From Guillardia theta CCMP2712 (lineage: Eukaryota; Cryptophyceae; Pyrenomonadales; Geminigeraceae), in assembly GCF_000315625.1 (NCBI RefSeq), contig NW_005434637.1, positions 381,985-445,984 of the forward strand: a stretch of DNA of 64,000 nucleotides, in the 5' to 3' direction. A program made the position numbers and the translations under genes. Shown here in pieces: positions 48,790 through 60,320 of this stretch. Position 1 is the first letter of the stretch. Every line of letters starts with the position of its first letter. The notes under the pieces were generated by a model. That model was given only the letters and a program-made list of their open reading frames with translations, had not been told where the DNA came from and searched no databases.

Positions 48790-51170
48790 CCGGCGATTTG
48801 AATGCTCGTCCTCAGTGCCAGATGGAAACTTTTTCCTCCGCCTGTTTGCACATGAATCAACATTCCTCGACGGGGTCGTTGATAGTTCCATTTCAAGCTT
48901 GTCGTGAAAGTACCTGAAACTTTGATTTAGACATTCAATTTTCAGCCAGCTTCCCTGCAAGAGAAGAGAGAGAAAAAACCAACCTTGTGTTGCGAATCAG
49001 TACAGTTGATATCTCAGTGTCTACTTTTCTTTTCTCTCATGCTCGCTGGCCGGTGGTGCAAACCCAGTTCACTTGTCGATCCACTGTTGAAACATATCCG
49101 ATCGACCTCACGACCAAGAAAACAGCAGAATAGGATTGTGTATCTCAATCCAGGAGAAAATGAATCAACCTGCTGATAAGATCCGTCAGACAAGGGTTAC
49201 ATGTAAGCTCTCCAAGGCAGAAAGTTGGCGTTTGACGGACAAGGAGAGGGAAGAATGGTCAGGAAGGGGACGAATGGAGGCGACAAGAAGCGGAGGAGAC
49301 AAAAGTCAGAGGTACAGGGGAACTGATGCGTTAGCAAGGAACCAAGGGCGAGGAGGAAGAGGATGGGAGCTACGAGGATAACGCTAGGAGTTGAGGATCC
49401 AGTGGAGGAGCGGGATGCATGCACAGGCTCCCCGCATCGTCGTGTTTACCCCCACCCCACTACCCCTGAATTTCACACCGCCGTTCCCACCCCAACGTTC
49501 TCACCACCCCTGCCCTCGGCACCCGGCCCCCAAACTACCCCTGAGTCATGCACCACAATTCTGTTTACCCTACCCTTCATACTGCAGTCAAATATGCACC
49601 CGTTGTTTGTCGGCTGCAGATGCCGTGAAGGGGTCCTATCTCCTGAGATCGGGTATGCCCGGGGGTGGATAGACCATGACCTAGAAGAATCGGAGGGGGT
49701 GGTATCAACTGGGGGTCAACACACCCAGAGGATTCGCCTCTTGATTTCAATTTGGTTTCGAGAACCCAGTTTTTCATGGGGGTTTAGAGGGGGTGATGGA
49801 GATTGGTAGGTACTCTCACCGGTACTACTCATAGTCAGTTTGAGGGGTCCTTGTTGAATTCTGGATAGTTTCCAGGAAATTCAATATCTGGGGAAAAACA
49901 GTTTTAGAGCGCACATATAAAGGGACCCCCGGTCATGACCTCATTTCTCACAGGAAAAACGTGGGGTAGAGGTTGAGGGTGGGTTATCGGGGTCCATTTG
50001 TACGCGTTCCCCCATCCGGTAGGATACATTTGTATACAAATCCTCACTTTTAATATTTTATGGAGGTGAATCGTTTTTAATAACTACTTTATAATATTTT
50101 GAAAAGGAAAGCCTCTGGTGTTTTGTACCTCAAAGTCATTCCCTTATCTTACTTTAAAAACTTATAAGATATCGTACGAGAAACAGCCCCCAGTATAAAA
50201 TAGATATAAAATTCGGGCCCGGCCCGGGGGCACTCGAACCGGAACACCACTCGGCAATGACGGTGGCAGCAGAGGCGGGCCCGGATGCACTTTGTTACTG
50301 ACGAGAAATGGGCACCTGCCGTCCCGCTTCGACCACCCCGGGTGGTTGAAACAGATCTAAAGTATGAGGTGGGGTAGGTGGTCCCAACAACCGGGTCATA
50401 AGATTCAAAAGGGTAGGAGGAAGAGGGGGTGATCAAGCGATTGTGGCTTGACGTTGTGGGAGGGGTAGGGTGGAAAGATGAAGTTGAGATGCACCTCACC
50501 CGTCCAAGACTTTAGTACCCCACCCATCATCATGTGGGCATGTGAGGGTTAATTAACCCCCTATGTTGTGTAGAGTACCCTTTTAGAACCTTGGGACCCC
50601 TACCCACTGTTGACTACCTACCCTTGTAGCTAAAGAGTCATCCCCATACCCCCTCTTTCTCCCACATTTCATCACCACCCCTGTGTTTCCATTGATGGGT
50701 ACCCCTCATCACCCTACCCATACCAAATCTCCCAAAGCGCCATGCAGGAACTCAACCGGCTTGTGGGCGAGGAGAGGAGAAGGTTGGAGCATGTTTGATG
50801 TGTCACCCAAGTTTTTCCTCTCACAGATGCCTCATAATGGTTGCGAGAGCAAGCTCCCCTAGTCGCTGATCTCGAGTCCTTTCTTCCACCTGTCCTCCCC
50901 TGCTCGTGTAACCACTGCAAAGTTAGAGTTCTGTTCCTATTCCCTTGCGGCCATTGCGGTTGGTCCAGACCTGCACTTGCCTGCCTGCCCCAGCCCTTGA
51001 TTGTCTTGTCATGCATCAAGGTCACCTTCTGGCTCATCGTCCCTCCCCTTGATGTTGAAAAATGTTGGTTCACAGCGGCCCCTTGCAACACTTTGACCGC
51101 TTTCACAACGTCTCGCCTGATCTTGCCGTCATCAACATCTTTCATTGGTCAATTTGAGGCTCCTCACTCG
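48790..51170. other. Gene-poor region of C-run/AT-rich DNA
   Basis: From about 49440 to 50720 the DNA has a distinctive texture: ACCCCTACCC, TACCCCAC and GGGGTCC-like words embedded in AT-rich sequence, with almost no CpG-rich or GGA microsatellites. A long minus-strand frame at 50714-51145 (MKDVDDGKIRRDVVKAVKVL onward) and an overlapping plus-strand frame at 50841-51165 with a Cys cluster are both open; I cannot decide whether either is an exon, possibly 5' exons of the next gene. A G/C-rich patch lies at 50215-50285. Confidence 0.5.
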
Positions 51171-53113
51171 ATGATGCCAGTCAACATCCTGCGGTGCATC
51201 CGGAGGCCAGTTTGTTCGAAGGACTCGACAGGTTCGTTGCATCTTGCCCCCCAAGTTTCACAGTCTGAACTGTTGTTTAAAACTCCAGAGTGGGCGAAGC
51301 TTACGGGCTTGACCTCGATGATGAGTACAAGGTATGCCGCATCCAAGGGACACTTGTGTGCATGATCGGACCCCCCAGAGCGACTACTCCGACTACTCCA
51401 ACGGGCAACTGGATGATGATTTCGTTGACTATGACTCCGAAGGAGACGAGACCTTGGTTGTTTCCCGATCACCTTCTCTAGAGAAAGCACTGACCCAGCG
51501 CAGGAGAAGTATGGGATGGATGACCGTGACAATGGCATCATGGAGATCTCAGAGGTAGCATGGGGAGAGCCGGCGATTCGAACCGTGTTTGACTTGATGT
51601 GTCAGGACGAAATGGAGAAAGAATTGGACGAGCAAGGCTGCGATTGTGAAGGGTTGGACTCATGTCAATTGTGCTCGTCCGTCTTTGCTACAGATGTTCA
51701 TACACACTCCTCCTCGGAAGACGCATGCAGTCCTTCGAGGAAACCCTTATGGAATCCATGGAATCGGTTCTCAAATCGCCGCCCTTCCACCATTGACGGC
51801 AAAGTCATGATGCTGCAGGTCAGCCTGGTTTCTCATGGGTGTTGAGGCTCACATGCTTTCTTCCGCCTTCAGAAGTATGGGCCGCGTTTCGGCCTGGCAC
51901 GCTGGGGACACATTTTCTCGGGGCATTGGAATGTCAATAAGCGCAAGGGTCAGGCAAGCCATGCATCCTTGGAAGAACTTCCGCCAGGATTTCTCAAGTC
52001 GCAGAATCTCTTGCCTTGGAGGAGGTGAGCTCTGTGTCCTCTCGCACCAGTATGCTTACTTCTGTCATGACAGACTCAATCGATGGGCTTGGAGGGCTCG
52101 CAGAGTGAGGATGGTGGAGGAGCGACCCCAGAAGAGATACTTCTTCGGGTCCCTTGTATGTCCCTTGTCTTGTCAGACAGCAGCTGCTGAAAACTCTTGT
52201 CCACAAGGTCTGGGTCACGCTGTTCTTCGTCGCTCTGTTTTGGAGGTGATCGCCCAATGGTGGACGCTTGCAGCCTAACGGTGAGATGCTAGGCGACTGA
52301 GCTTGCACACAATTCTATGGGAGTGGCTGTTTGGATCCCATTTGTCCCATGTAGGGGGAGCCCGCTGTCAGCGATCGAAGATCGTATCTCCATGGTATGC
52401 TTGTAGTTTTGCTCCTTTGAACGCAGATTCACATGTTGTTCCCCTCAGGTACTATTGTGGTCCTCAGAATGGCCATGACTTCTCGAGAAGGTTTGTTGCT
52501 CATTTCTGACTTCTTCTTACTTGACTCTCCTTGCTCGCAGACCTCTTGACGTGCTTGACACTATATGCGCACAACATGATTTCTGCATCGGTGAGTAATT
52601 TCGCGTGCTTCAGATGCGATAGGCAAATGTTGTTCATTTCCGTTGCAGAAAAGTCAGAATATTGGATTGAAGGGCGACGGAGAAAGTCTGTCTGACGAGA
52701 TAGGAAAGGTGGAAAACACTGAAGGGTTTGCAGGTTGTACCCCATGGGTGAAACGGATGAGGATGATTTCCTACGGTCTGCATACCGATTGCGCACCCTG
52801 AGCCGTCTAAACGTTTTCTTCAGGTGTGGGATTCCGATGCGTTCACACACGAATCCCAGCTATGGTTGTAGAATCACAGACTGCGACAGAGAGATGGTCG
52901 AGGTGCCCATGTGAACGTTTGATCCTCCCTTTCCTCATCGCTTTCTTGCAGAGCCTGTTGAATACCTTCCAATGTTCTGGTGATCAGTCGCTTCCGAAGG
53001 TCCAACTTCACAGGAAACTCGTTCTGCACCGCGCTGATAGATGCGGCAGAGCCCATGGTGCTACGACGAACGCTACGTCGGGAAAGCACACTGTACAGAG
53101 TGAGGCACTTTGA
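51171..53113 (+). CDS. Membrane-anchored phospholipase A2-like protein (5' end uncertain)
   Basis: At least ten short exons. The first recognised ones encode an acidic segment: VGEAYGLDLDDEYK joined to SDYSDYSNGQLDDDFVDYDS. A long exon follows (GEPAIRTVFDLMCQDEMEKE and a Cys-rich GCDCEGLDSCQLC), then KYGPRFGLARWGHIFSGHWN. A predicted membrane segment, VWVTLFFVALFW, lies near 52216-52250. The phospholipase A2 signature follows across an intron: YYCGPQNGHDFSRR (52449-52490), then PLDVLDTICAQHDFC (52542-52586), i.e. the Ca2+-loop Y-C-G-P-x-N and the catalytic D-x-x-x-x-H-D pattern with His-Asp. The C-terminal exons (LYPMGETDEDDFLRSAYRLR and SLLNTFQCSGDQSLPKVQLH) end at TGA 53111-53113. PLA2 enzymes release fatty acid from the sn-2 position of phospholipids; activity here is inferred. 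The true start is probably upstream of 51171. Confidence 0.55.
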
Positions 53114-54294
53114 AGAGATGTAGCGACGAAACTGACTCCTGTCACATCAGATATCTCTGGACTTGGAAGATAGGGCTGTGGCCGGTCTGCAAAGCTGCAG
53201 GGAAGATAGCTACAGCATATCATTCATGGAAGATCAAAACAGCTTGCTCCATCATGAAGCAGCAGGTGACCTTGCCCTCTTGCTGTGAGCCTCGCTCGTT
53301 CTGACGGGGCTGAGCAGATTTTGGCTCCTCTGGATGACATAGACAACGCCCCCCCAAGGTGCTCCTTGCTCGCCATCAATCTGTGTGCGTCTTGGCAGCT
53401 CTGACCTGCTCTGCAGAGGATGGAGGATGGTCTCATCGCTCTTGACGTTGCTGGGCGGCACTCGGTCTGCCCAGCAGCTTCGCGGAGGTGTTGCATGGAA
53501 CTGCACGTGCCCATAACTTCCCATCCTTTCGGAACTTCTCCGTGCTTATCAACGTTTTCTGCCATGGGACGGCTCTGAACTTGAATCCCTGGCCTCAGTC
53601 CGGGTGGCAACTGACGGGACCGCCGGTCCGCCCAGAGGTTCAGTTGAAGCAAATTCTGCCAGCCAGCCACGTCCGATCGGGCCGATCATTCCACGCAGGG
53701 GCCGGGCGGGTGCGAGTGTGACTCGTGAGAGACTCTTGTAAATCACAAGTAAATATCATGTAAATACGCAACCGACAGTGTGGCGGCAGCGAGCCTGCCC
53801 CGGGCCATCCGACCCGGCGTACAGCCTGGTGTACTGGGCCGGCCATCCGATGATGATCGCCGAGTTCGCCGCCCGGGCCCAACCGTACGGTCCGGTGACT
53901 GAGTGTCCGGTGAGCCTCCCCGCCGCCCGGCCGGCCCCGGGCGGCGGCCTGGCAAGTCACTGAGTCTCACGGCCACCCGGTCCGAGTCAGCCGGACTCCC
54001 GGCCGGGCGGCGATGGGCCCGGATAAGCAAGTTTTCGAACTTTTGAGTATATTTTTCAAAATTTCAAATTCTCGTGATCAGCCACCTACGTGGTACACAA
54101 CCTCCGTGAAGGCGAAATGCGGGCCGTGCAGAAAGGGGCGGACGGGGGAGGAAGGAGGAGGAGAAGGAGGAGGAGGAGGAGGAGGAGGAGGAGTAGGAGG
54201 GAGAGAATGACGAAAGTTGATGATGATCATGTAGAGGACTTTGATTATGACGAGACAATCACTTTGCGGTGCTGAGATCGTTTCTCCTGTCAGG
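53114..54294. other. Intergenic DNA with a GC-rich island
   Basis: Overlapping open frames at 53224-53740 on both strands show no recognisable motif; a plus-strand exon reading ILAPLDDIDNAPPRCSLLAI after an acceptor at 53318 is possible but isolated. A CCGG-rich island occupies about 53775-54015 and shares GTGACTGAGTGTCCGGT with other islands. A GGA array follows at 54150-54200. Confidence 0.45.
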
Positions 54295-54960
54295 ATGCCT
54301 CCGTTCGACTTGCGGGCAGCCCAGTATCGTATCCTGGGCCCGATCGATGGAAGGGCCGCAGGCGAGTCTGAGCAACATAAGCGTCTCCCTGTGTCGGCTT
54401 GTTTGACGAGTGATTCATGGCAGATGGTAACGGATCATCGGATTGCTCCTTGCCGAACAGACAAGTGAGAAAACAATCTTGCGTTGCCTGAGAAGCCCTC
54501 CCCTCTCTCGCTGTCTCCTTCCCTGCCCACTGCTTGTCTTCATTCCTCTCTTCTTTCTGTCAACGATCGCTCCTGAGTCGCATGTAAAAGGCTCCGCCAA
54601 GCATGAAATTTCCTCATCCTCTCGGCAGCCATCCTTTCATTGCGTCCAGGAGCCAGAACACTGTTGACCTGTCGTTGAGCAAGCAGCAGTCAGGTAGAAG
54701 ACAAGCAAGTGGGTGTGAGTTCTGCTCTGACCGACATCTTTGCAGCTCAAAGTCACAGAGGAAGCGCCTCATCTGGTCCTTCTCCTCACTCCGACGCGAG
54801 CAGGTTCGCGCTCCAGCTCATGGTCGTAACTCTGATCGTCGCATGCGGCAGATACGGGCAGGTAACTCTTGGGCCATCTACCTACAGCTTCACGAGCAGG
54901 CAGCGAATGTCTTACTACAACCCCCCGCAGAGCATCCTTGCGTGTATCCGCAGGTTCGAT
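54295..54960 (+). CDS. Possible short multi-exon gene, function unknown
   Basis: MPPFDLRAAQYRILGPIDGR opens a frame that runs to a GTGAGA donor near 54466. Later plus-strand segments with good acceptors read LKVTEEAPHLVLLLTPTRA (from about 54748) and IRAGNSWAIYLQLHEQAANV (from about 54854), the last ending before a GTTCGA donor near 54953. I cannot connect all of them by phase and the stop is not located, so limits are nominal. No family is recognised. Confidence 0.3.
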
Positions 54961-55363
54961 CTGCCTCGAGGGCAGGGGGGAGGAGACGAGAGGAAGGGAA
55001 GGAGAGAAGGAGGAGGAAGGAGGGTGAAGGCGGGGGGGATGGTGGGGTGAAGGAGGAAGTGAAAAGAGGGCAAGGGCTCAGGGAAGGGTATGATACATTT
55101 TCACAGCGATGAGGGAGCATGGAACTTTGCTTGGCTGACGGCTGGACTGTCAGTGGTCGGCGTTATTTTGTATTATTTTAGCTTGGGGTGGGTGCGATAA
55201 TCGTGGAATCGAGGAATGAAGTATTTTTTTGATGAAGATAGAAGCTAGGGTTCCTGTTTCACCCTTCAAGTTGTCTCTCCTTCCCCTCGTCTTCTCTCTC
55301 TTTCCCCTCGTCTCTCCTTCCCCTTGTCTTCCCTCTCCTTCTGAGCCCATAAGGACATGTCCT

Positions 55364-55541
55364 TATAGGTTCAATCCGCTCTTGATAGCCATGCGATGCT
55401 CGGCCTTGTTGTTGGAGCTCAGCAGCCTCTTCTTCATGTAGGACTTGAGCCAGGAGTTGATGCGAAGCTTGTAGGTCACGAGAACCTCTGCATGCTAAAG
55501 TTACCATCCTCCTCCTGCTCCACCTCTTGGTCCTCTTTCTC

Positions 55542-55634
<93 letters not shown>

Positions 55635-57266
55635 ATATCACCACCCTCATCTTCATCGCTGCTGCTGCTGCCGCCACCACCACCACCACCACCATCGTTA
55701 TCAACAAACAACTCGGTCGCATTTATCATCATCATCATCATCATCATAACTTCAATCGTCATCAACACCACCACCACGATCTTTGACGTAACGTCATCCT
55801 CTTCAACTTCGTTCACCTTTCCCGTTCGCATCTTTATTGTCCATCACAGATACCTGCCAACATGAGTGACCACCGAGGGGCGCGTGCCAGCAGAGCACTA
55901 CATCTGCTGCTGTCAAGTTGTTGTTGTTCGGGATGAACGCGTTCGCTCCCATCTCGCAGAGGCGTTTGACCTGCCCTCAGAATCAGGAAGTGGAAATCTA
56001 CTCTTGAATCTTTTCTCCTCCTCTCTCCTCTCCTCCTCTCCTCCTCTCCTCCTGTTCTCCTCGTCCTTCTTCTCACCATTTCAAATTTCCCAGCCGCTGC
56101 TGCTGCATGTAGCGGCGTGTTTCCCTCTAAGTTCTTGGCGTCCAGTTTCATCTTACCCTGGCTCAGCAGAACCTCGACGCATTTCCTGCACTTGAGTTGG
56201 TAGAAGCCAGCAGCGGGAAGCGAAGTGAGGTGAGCAGGGACGCATGGGGAAAGTCCGTTCGACCGTCATGCAGATGGAGAGGCATACGAGCGCAGGGGAG
56301 GGAGCGGAGGTTGAGGACAGGGGAGAAGGGAGGAGGAGGAAAAGAACAGCAGAGAAGGGACTGGAGGTGAGCTCACGGATGTCCCAGCCTGGCAGCGAGA
56401 TGCAGCAGTGGACCTGGAAGAGTGAAATGACACCATGAGCGCCAGCGGCAGTCCACCTGACCTTCACGGTTGCTCGCTTTGAATCCTGCCTGGCAGAGGG
56501 TCGCAAGAGAAAGGTGGCAGTCCCTCTGGACGGCGAAGCGGAGGGCTGAGGATGTTAAGATCAGTTGTGACTTGATTGACGGCACACGAGGAATGGACCT
56601 GAATCAGCATATCCCCCAGTCTGTCTGAAGTTATTGGTTTTCTCACACAATTTTATCATGTTCTTCGAGCCTCCAATCAGCAGAGAAATTCAGAGGAAAC
56701 GAAGCAGACCTTGAGCGGAATCTTCTCCTGCTTTTCCACGGTGTAGAGGAGGTACTCGTTCATCTGCAAGCTCTGCCCCGGGGTGAGCGAAGGGAATTGC
56801 TTCTGCGAAATGTCAAGAGCAGATCGTATGCACGTGGATTTTCAGACCGATATGTTTTGAATTCGCAGATTGCGACGCTCGATATCCTTGATGCTCGCCA
56901 GACCGCAGGCATCAAACCAAGGTGATATGTATTGTCGTCCACCTGACAAAGCTCTGATGGGGAGGAGGAGTAGGAGGAGGAGGAGGAGGAGGAGGAGAAG
57001 GGGGAGGAGGTGGCGGTGGCGGTGGAGGATGGAAGAGAGTAGGAGAAGGAGGCACTTAGATAACCTTTGGTGCAAACGATGCTGTCGCACAGGCAAGCGA
57101 CCGCTGTGAAGTTCTTTTTGACCTTCAGAAAAACGAGGATCAATCAACGAAATCACATTGTGACGATGATAATATCCCAACCTTTCGAACTTGAGAAGGA
57201 GAAAATCCAAGATCAACCAGGAGAGTTTTGCACTTCTGTGATGTCAAAGGGGACGCTGGACGACAT
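55364..57266 (-). CDS. Ankyrin-repeat protein
   Basis: Exon 1 (57266) reads MSSSVPFDITEVQNSP. Further minus-strand exons read VKKNFTAVACLCDSIVCTK, GGRQYISPWFDACGLASIKD, KQFPSLTPGQSLQMNEYLLY and KQEKIPLK. The ankyrin part follows: SALRFAVQRDCHLSLATLCQ, then across a 47-nt intron SNREGPLLHLAARLGH, then MKLDAKNLEGNTPLHAAAAA and VKRLCEMGANAFIPNNNNLT. G-x-TPLHxAAxxG and GAN are typical ankyrin signatures; at least three repeats are visible. The last exon, after a long intron holding an (ATC/TCA)n microsatellite, reads VLVTYKLRINSWLKSYMKKR and ends MAIKSGLNL with TAA at 55364-55366. Ankyrin repeats mediate protein binding; the partner is unknown. Confidence 0.68.
55542..55634 (+). repeat. (TCA)31 microsatellite in the last intron of the ankyrin gene
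   Basis: Thirty-one uninterrupted TCA units, followed by related ATC/CCA/TCA stretches to about 55770. The array sits inside the intron that precedes the last exon of the ankyrin gene. Confidence 0.95.
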
Positions 57267-57411
57267 CCTCTTCAATCGTTCACCGACACAACAAGTTTGA
57301 CATACCGAGCTCCAATACACTGCCATTGCTCGTCTCATACCTCCTGTAAACCTTCATTGGTGGAGGTGCCTTCATGTGAGGTTATGTCAGCTTTACAGGA
57401 TATTGGCTCCG

Positions 57412-58399
57412 TCATGATAGACAAACCGATCTCGACCTTCGGAAGTAAACCCTGTTGGTGGACTTCAACTTGCTCTGAGGACCACAATCAGCTAGTTCAG
57501 CACAGGTACAGCCATGGATTACCGATCCAAAGTATCCCGCTTCTGTCGGAAGTTTAGTCTTGTCTCCTGCATGTTTCTTGAATGTCTTGGCCATCTTGCG
57601 GGAGAGTGAAACATTGAGGATGGGCGTCGCTTGATCCTCTGCCAACACAAGAACGTCGTACTGTCCACATCGTCATGGTACCAACAAGTCGCGTCAAAGT
57701 CACGAACCATGTCCTCATCGTCTCCTCCACTGGACATATCTGCCTTCCATGACTTATCAGGTTGATCTGCTGAGAGTTCAGACATGCTCTAGAGGCAAGC
57801 AGATGCGTACTGGGTTGACTTGTCGTTTTCGTGGAACCAGTCGCAGCATTCGTGGACGCCATTTGTTGCTCGTTGAATCTCTTCTGTTTCCTCTCCTGCA
57901 TCTTCATCATCTTGAGGATCTTCATCCTTCTCTTCAGCCCTTTCTGCCTCCTCGCCAGCTTCTTGCGAAGCTTCTCCTCCCTCTTCATTATGATCATCTG
58001 ATTGGCGGGGTGGAGTGAAGAGCGCCGGTCGATCCCTTCATACTCCTGCTGCAACGTCGGGTGCTCGAGCGGATCATCATTGAGCCACCGCATCACTTGC
58101 CAGTCCTTCTCCATCTTGGTCGGGACCTTCCTCCCCTCGCCATTGTCAACTTGGAAGTCAGAGCGATCGGTCAGCGGCTTGATGCGTTTCTCCATGGCCG
58201 ATGGGAACATCTTCCCCTTGAACTTCTTCCCTCCGCCGCGCAAGTTCAGGCGCACCATGGTCATGCGCAGTCTTGTCATTGTCGATACGGCGAGTTCCGA
58301 GTTGAACCCTGCTGCTTCCTCCATGGTGGAGGAGAACAGGGACAGACACACAAGCGCAAGTGCCACGTGCCCTGCCCCCCCGAAGTTCCAGAACCCCAT
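57412..58399 (-). CDS. Basic protein with bipartite plastid-type leader and LNLRGG motif
   Basis: MGFWNFGGAGHVALALVCLS begins a signal peptide; the expected cleavage EEAA|GF places a phenylalanine two residues into the transit-like region, which continues SELAVSTMTRLRM and then RLNLRGGGKKFKGK at about residues 50-63. The mature part is strongly basic: WQVMRWLNDDPLEHPTLQQE, then KREEKLRKKLARRQKGLKRR. Two further exons (SELSADQPDKSWKADMSSGG; then, after GACATG|GTTCGT, YDVLVLAEDQATPILNVSLS and KMAKTFKKHAGDKTKLPTEA) complete it; the stop used is at 57412-57414, but one more exon is possible. A nucleic-acid or ribosome-associated role in the plastid or periplastid space is plausible from the charge only. 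An in-frame Met three codons upstream (58408) exists. Confidence 0.62.
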
Positions 58400-58794
58400 G
58401 GTGAGCACCGTCTGACTCGACGAGCTAGAGGATGCATGCCATGGTGGAGTGGATGCTTCGGTCTCCCCTGAGTACGCTAAGAGGTGAAGTCAAGGATGGC
58501 CTTATGGAGGAGAAGAATTGCTCAGAAGCATACTCGCTTTCAACTCCTCTCTCCTCTCTCCTCTCGAGCAGTCCGCCCTCTCCCGCTCTCTCCCTGTCCT
58601 GCTCTTTCACCATGTCATCCTGCTCCCTCATCCTCTCGGTCTCCTCCCAGTTATCAGCTGTTCATCCCTCCACCGCGGTCATGCCCGCCTGCATGCCCGC
58701 ACCGGACTGCGCACCGGACGCATCGCCCGGTTACGAGGGGGGATGCGGTAAACAGCGCCCCTCATCCCCTCTCTGCAAGCGGCTGTTCGCGCTC

Positions 58795-60024
58795 ATGGTT
58801 CGCGCTATGGCGGAAAGCATGGATCAAGAGGAGGCAGCAGCGCCGCGAGCGATGCAGCCCTCGCCGCAAGATCCACTCATCTGCCATGCTCCAACCATGC
58901 CGGCAGCTCGCAGGCGAATCACCATAGCCGTCTCTTCACTCCTAGCATGCGCGCTCGTTGCCTGCCTTTTGATCTCCCGGCAAGCCAAAACGTCCCTCCT
59001 ATCCGTGATCTTTCCGGGGAGCATCCTAGCGCGCGTACAACTCAGAGACTTGACGGCGATCAGGAACGCAGGCAGCGATGCCCATAACACTGTAGAGTGG
59101 GGGAGAGACTCTGCCATGAGAAAGGCAGCAGAGACGGACGTCGGAGTCCCAGGGTGGGAGCCAGGCCCCGACTACTACTCTACAAGGCGGTGGGACAACA
59201 TGGACGTCATGCCTTCGCACAAGTCACGATTCTTCGAACCGTACACTGGCAAGACAGGCTGCCCATCGTGTGACAACTCTGCATACTCCGGTCCTTACGT
59301 GATCTCAGTCTCAGATCGGTGTGACCACACCGCGGCGGTTTCTAACATCAAGATGCTGTTGAAGCCTCAGGACCACCTCGAGAAGATCCCCAACATCGCA
59401 GCCTCAAAGTACGAGGACTACACCTGGATCGAAAACCAGCTAGAGCTCACGACGCTGCTGTACTCTAAGGTCATCTACGTGGTCCCACCTTGCTTCTTTC
59501 CCACCATTTCCCGCCATGGATTGAACATCCTGGATCGATCAATATACACCAGAGGCAACAATATTCTGTTGCTCGGAGGATACAGCGGAGCCGATTTCCT
59601 CTCGAGGTTCCTTGCTGGCGATGATGGATATGGCTATGTCAGAACTGGAAACATAGACGAGTACTCCACGGAGAAGAGCAGGATGGACGTTGTGTGGAGT
59701 GAAGGACCGTTCTACATGCAGAACGATGCTACTACGACAGAGTTCTTCTATGGTCCGCGCTTGTTGGAAGGGTTGGGCGATGCAGGTTGTGCGTGCGGCA
59801 CTGTGGCGATTCCTGCCAGTGAGTTGCCGGAAAACACAGTCTTCTACTATATGGATCAGAACGACAATGCTGTGATCTTTGAGATCCCGGCAGGACAAGG
59901 TCGTATCCTATTCATTGGATATGACTACGGTGCGATCGTTCCTCATTGGTCTGACATCTTGCTTCTTGCTGAAAGAGAACTTGAGCTGCCGGAGCGCAGC
60001 GTCTCTGTAGTCACAGACTCATGA
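58795..60024 (+). CDS. Intronless type II membrane protein with a luminal globular domain, unknown function
   Basis: MVRAMAESMDQEEAAAPRAM begins a short cytoplasmic tail, followed by one membrane segment (ITIAVSSLLACALVACLLIS, about residues 42-61). A luminal or extracellular domain of about 340 residues follows without introns. Visible blocks are FEPYTGKTGCPSCDNSAYSG, IYVVPPCFFPTISRHGLNIL, NNILLLGGYSGADFLSRFL, LLEGLGDAGCACGTVAIPAS and GRILFIGYDYGAIVPHWSDI. The alternating beta/Gly pattern resembles a class I amidotransferase-like fold, but no catalytic triad can be assigned, so that is weak. The frame is open upstream to 58432, with several earlier Mets; the chosen start is nearest the membrane anchor in the usual way. 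Neighbouring genes all have introns, so the lack of introns is notable. Confidence 0.72.
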   Translation: MVRAMAESMDQEEAAAPRAMQPSPQDPLICHAPTMPAARRRITIAVSSLLACALVACLLISRQAKTSLLSVIFPGSILARVQLRDLTAIRNAGSDAHNTVEWGRDSAMRKAAETDVGVPGWEPGPDYYSTRRWDNMDVMPSHKSRFFEPYTGKTGCPSCDNSAYSGPYVISVSDRCDHTAAVSNIKMLLKPQDHLEKIPNIAASKYEDYTWIENQLELTTLLYSKVIYVVPPCFFPTISRHGLNILDRSIYTRGNNILLLGGYSGADFLSRFLAGDDGYGYVRTGNIDEYSTEKSRMDVVWSEGPFYMQNDATTTEFFYGPRLLEGLGDAGCACGTVAIPASELPENTVFYYMDQNDNAVIFEIPAGQGRILFIGYDYGAIVPHWSDILLLAERELELPERSVSVVTDS

Positions 60025-60109
60025 TGAACTCATGCCGTTACTATCCGATCTTTTAACTTTGCCGTATCTTCTCCATCAGTAAACATGAAAGTCATGCCAG
60101 CCTGTGACT

Positions 60110-60320
60110 ATGATCGGACGGCGCGGCCGGCGGCCGGCGCCGGGCGGCACTGCCGCAGTCACCCGCCGGCGCAGCCTCCCGGGCTGGCGCCAGCACTGCT
60201 GGCACGTTCCGACGCCAGGCACTGCAAGCCGGCGGCGACCCGTGACGGAATACAAGTTCAAGGGTTAGACTTGTACTAGTCCAAAGTCACGCAGATATCA
60301 CATCGACCTTAGTTGTAACC
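60110..60320. repeat. GC-rich island joined to a dispersed repeat (copy 1)
   Basis: The CCGG-rich part (60115-60245) begins with GATCGGACGGCGCGGCC. It runs directly into a segment (60242-60319) containing CCAAAGTCACGCAGATATC and TCGACCTTAGTTGTAAC, which recurs at 63867-63968. Confidence 0.7.

Noticed and set aside
50714-51145. Minus-strand 143-codon frame starting MKDVDDGKIRR.
   Set aside because: No splice partners or motif; an overlapping plus-strand frame is equally open, so neither is called as a gene.
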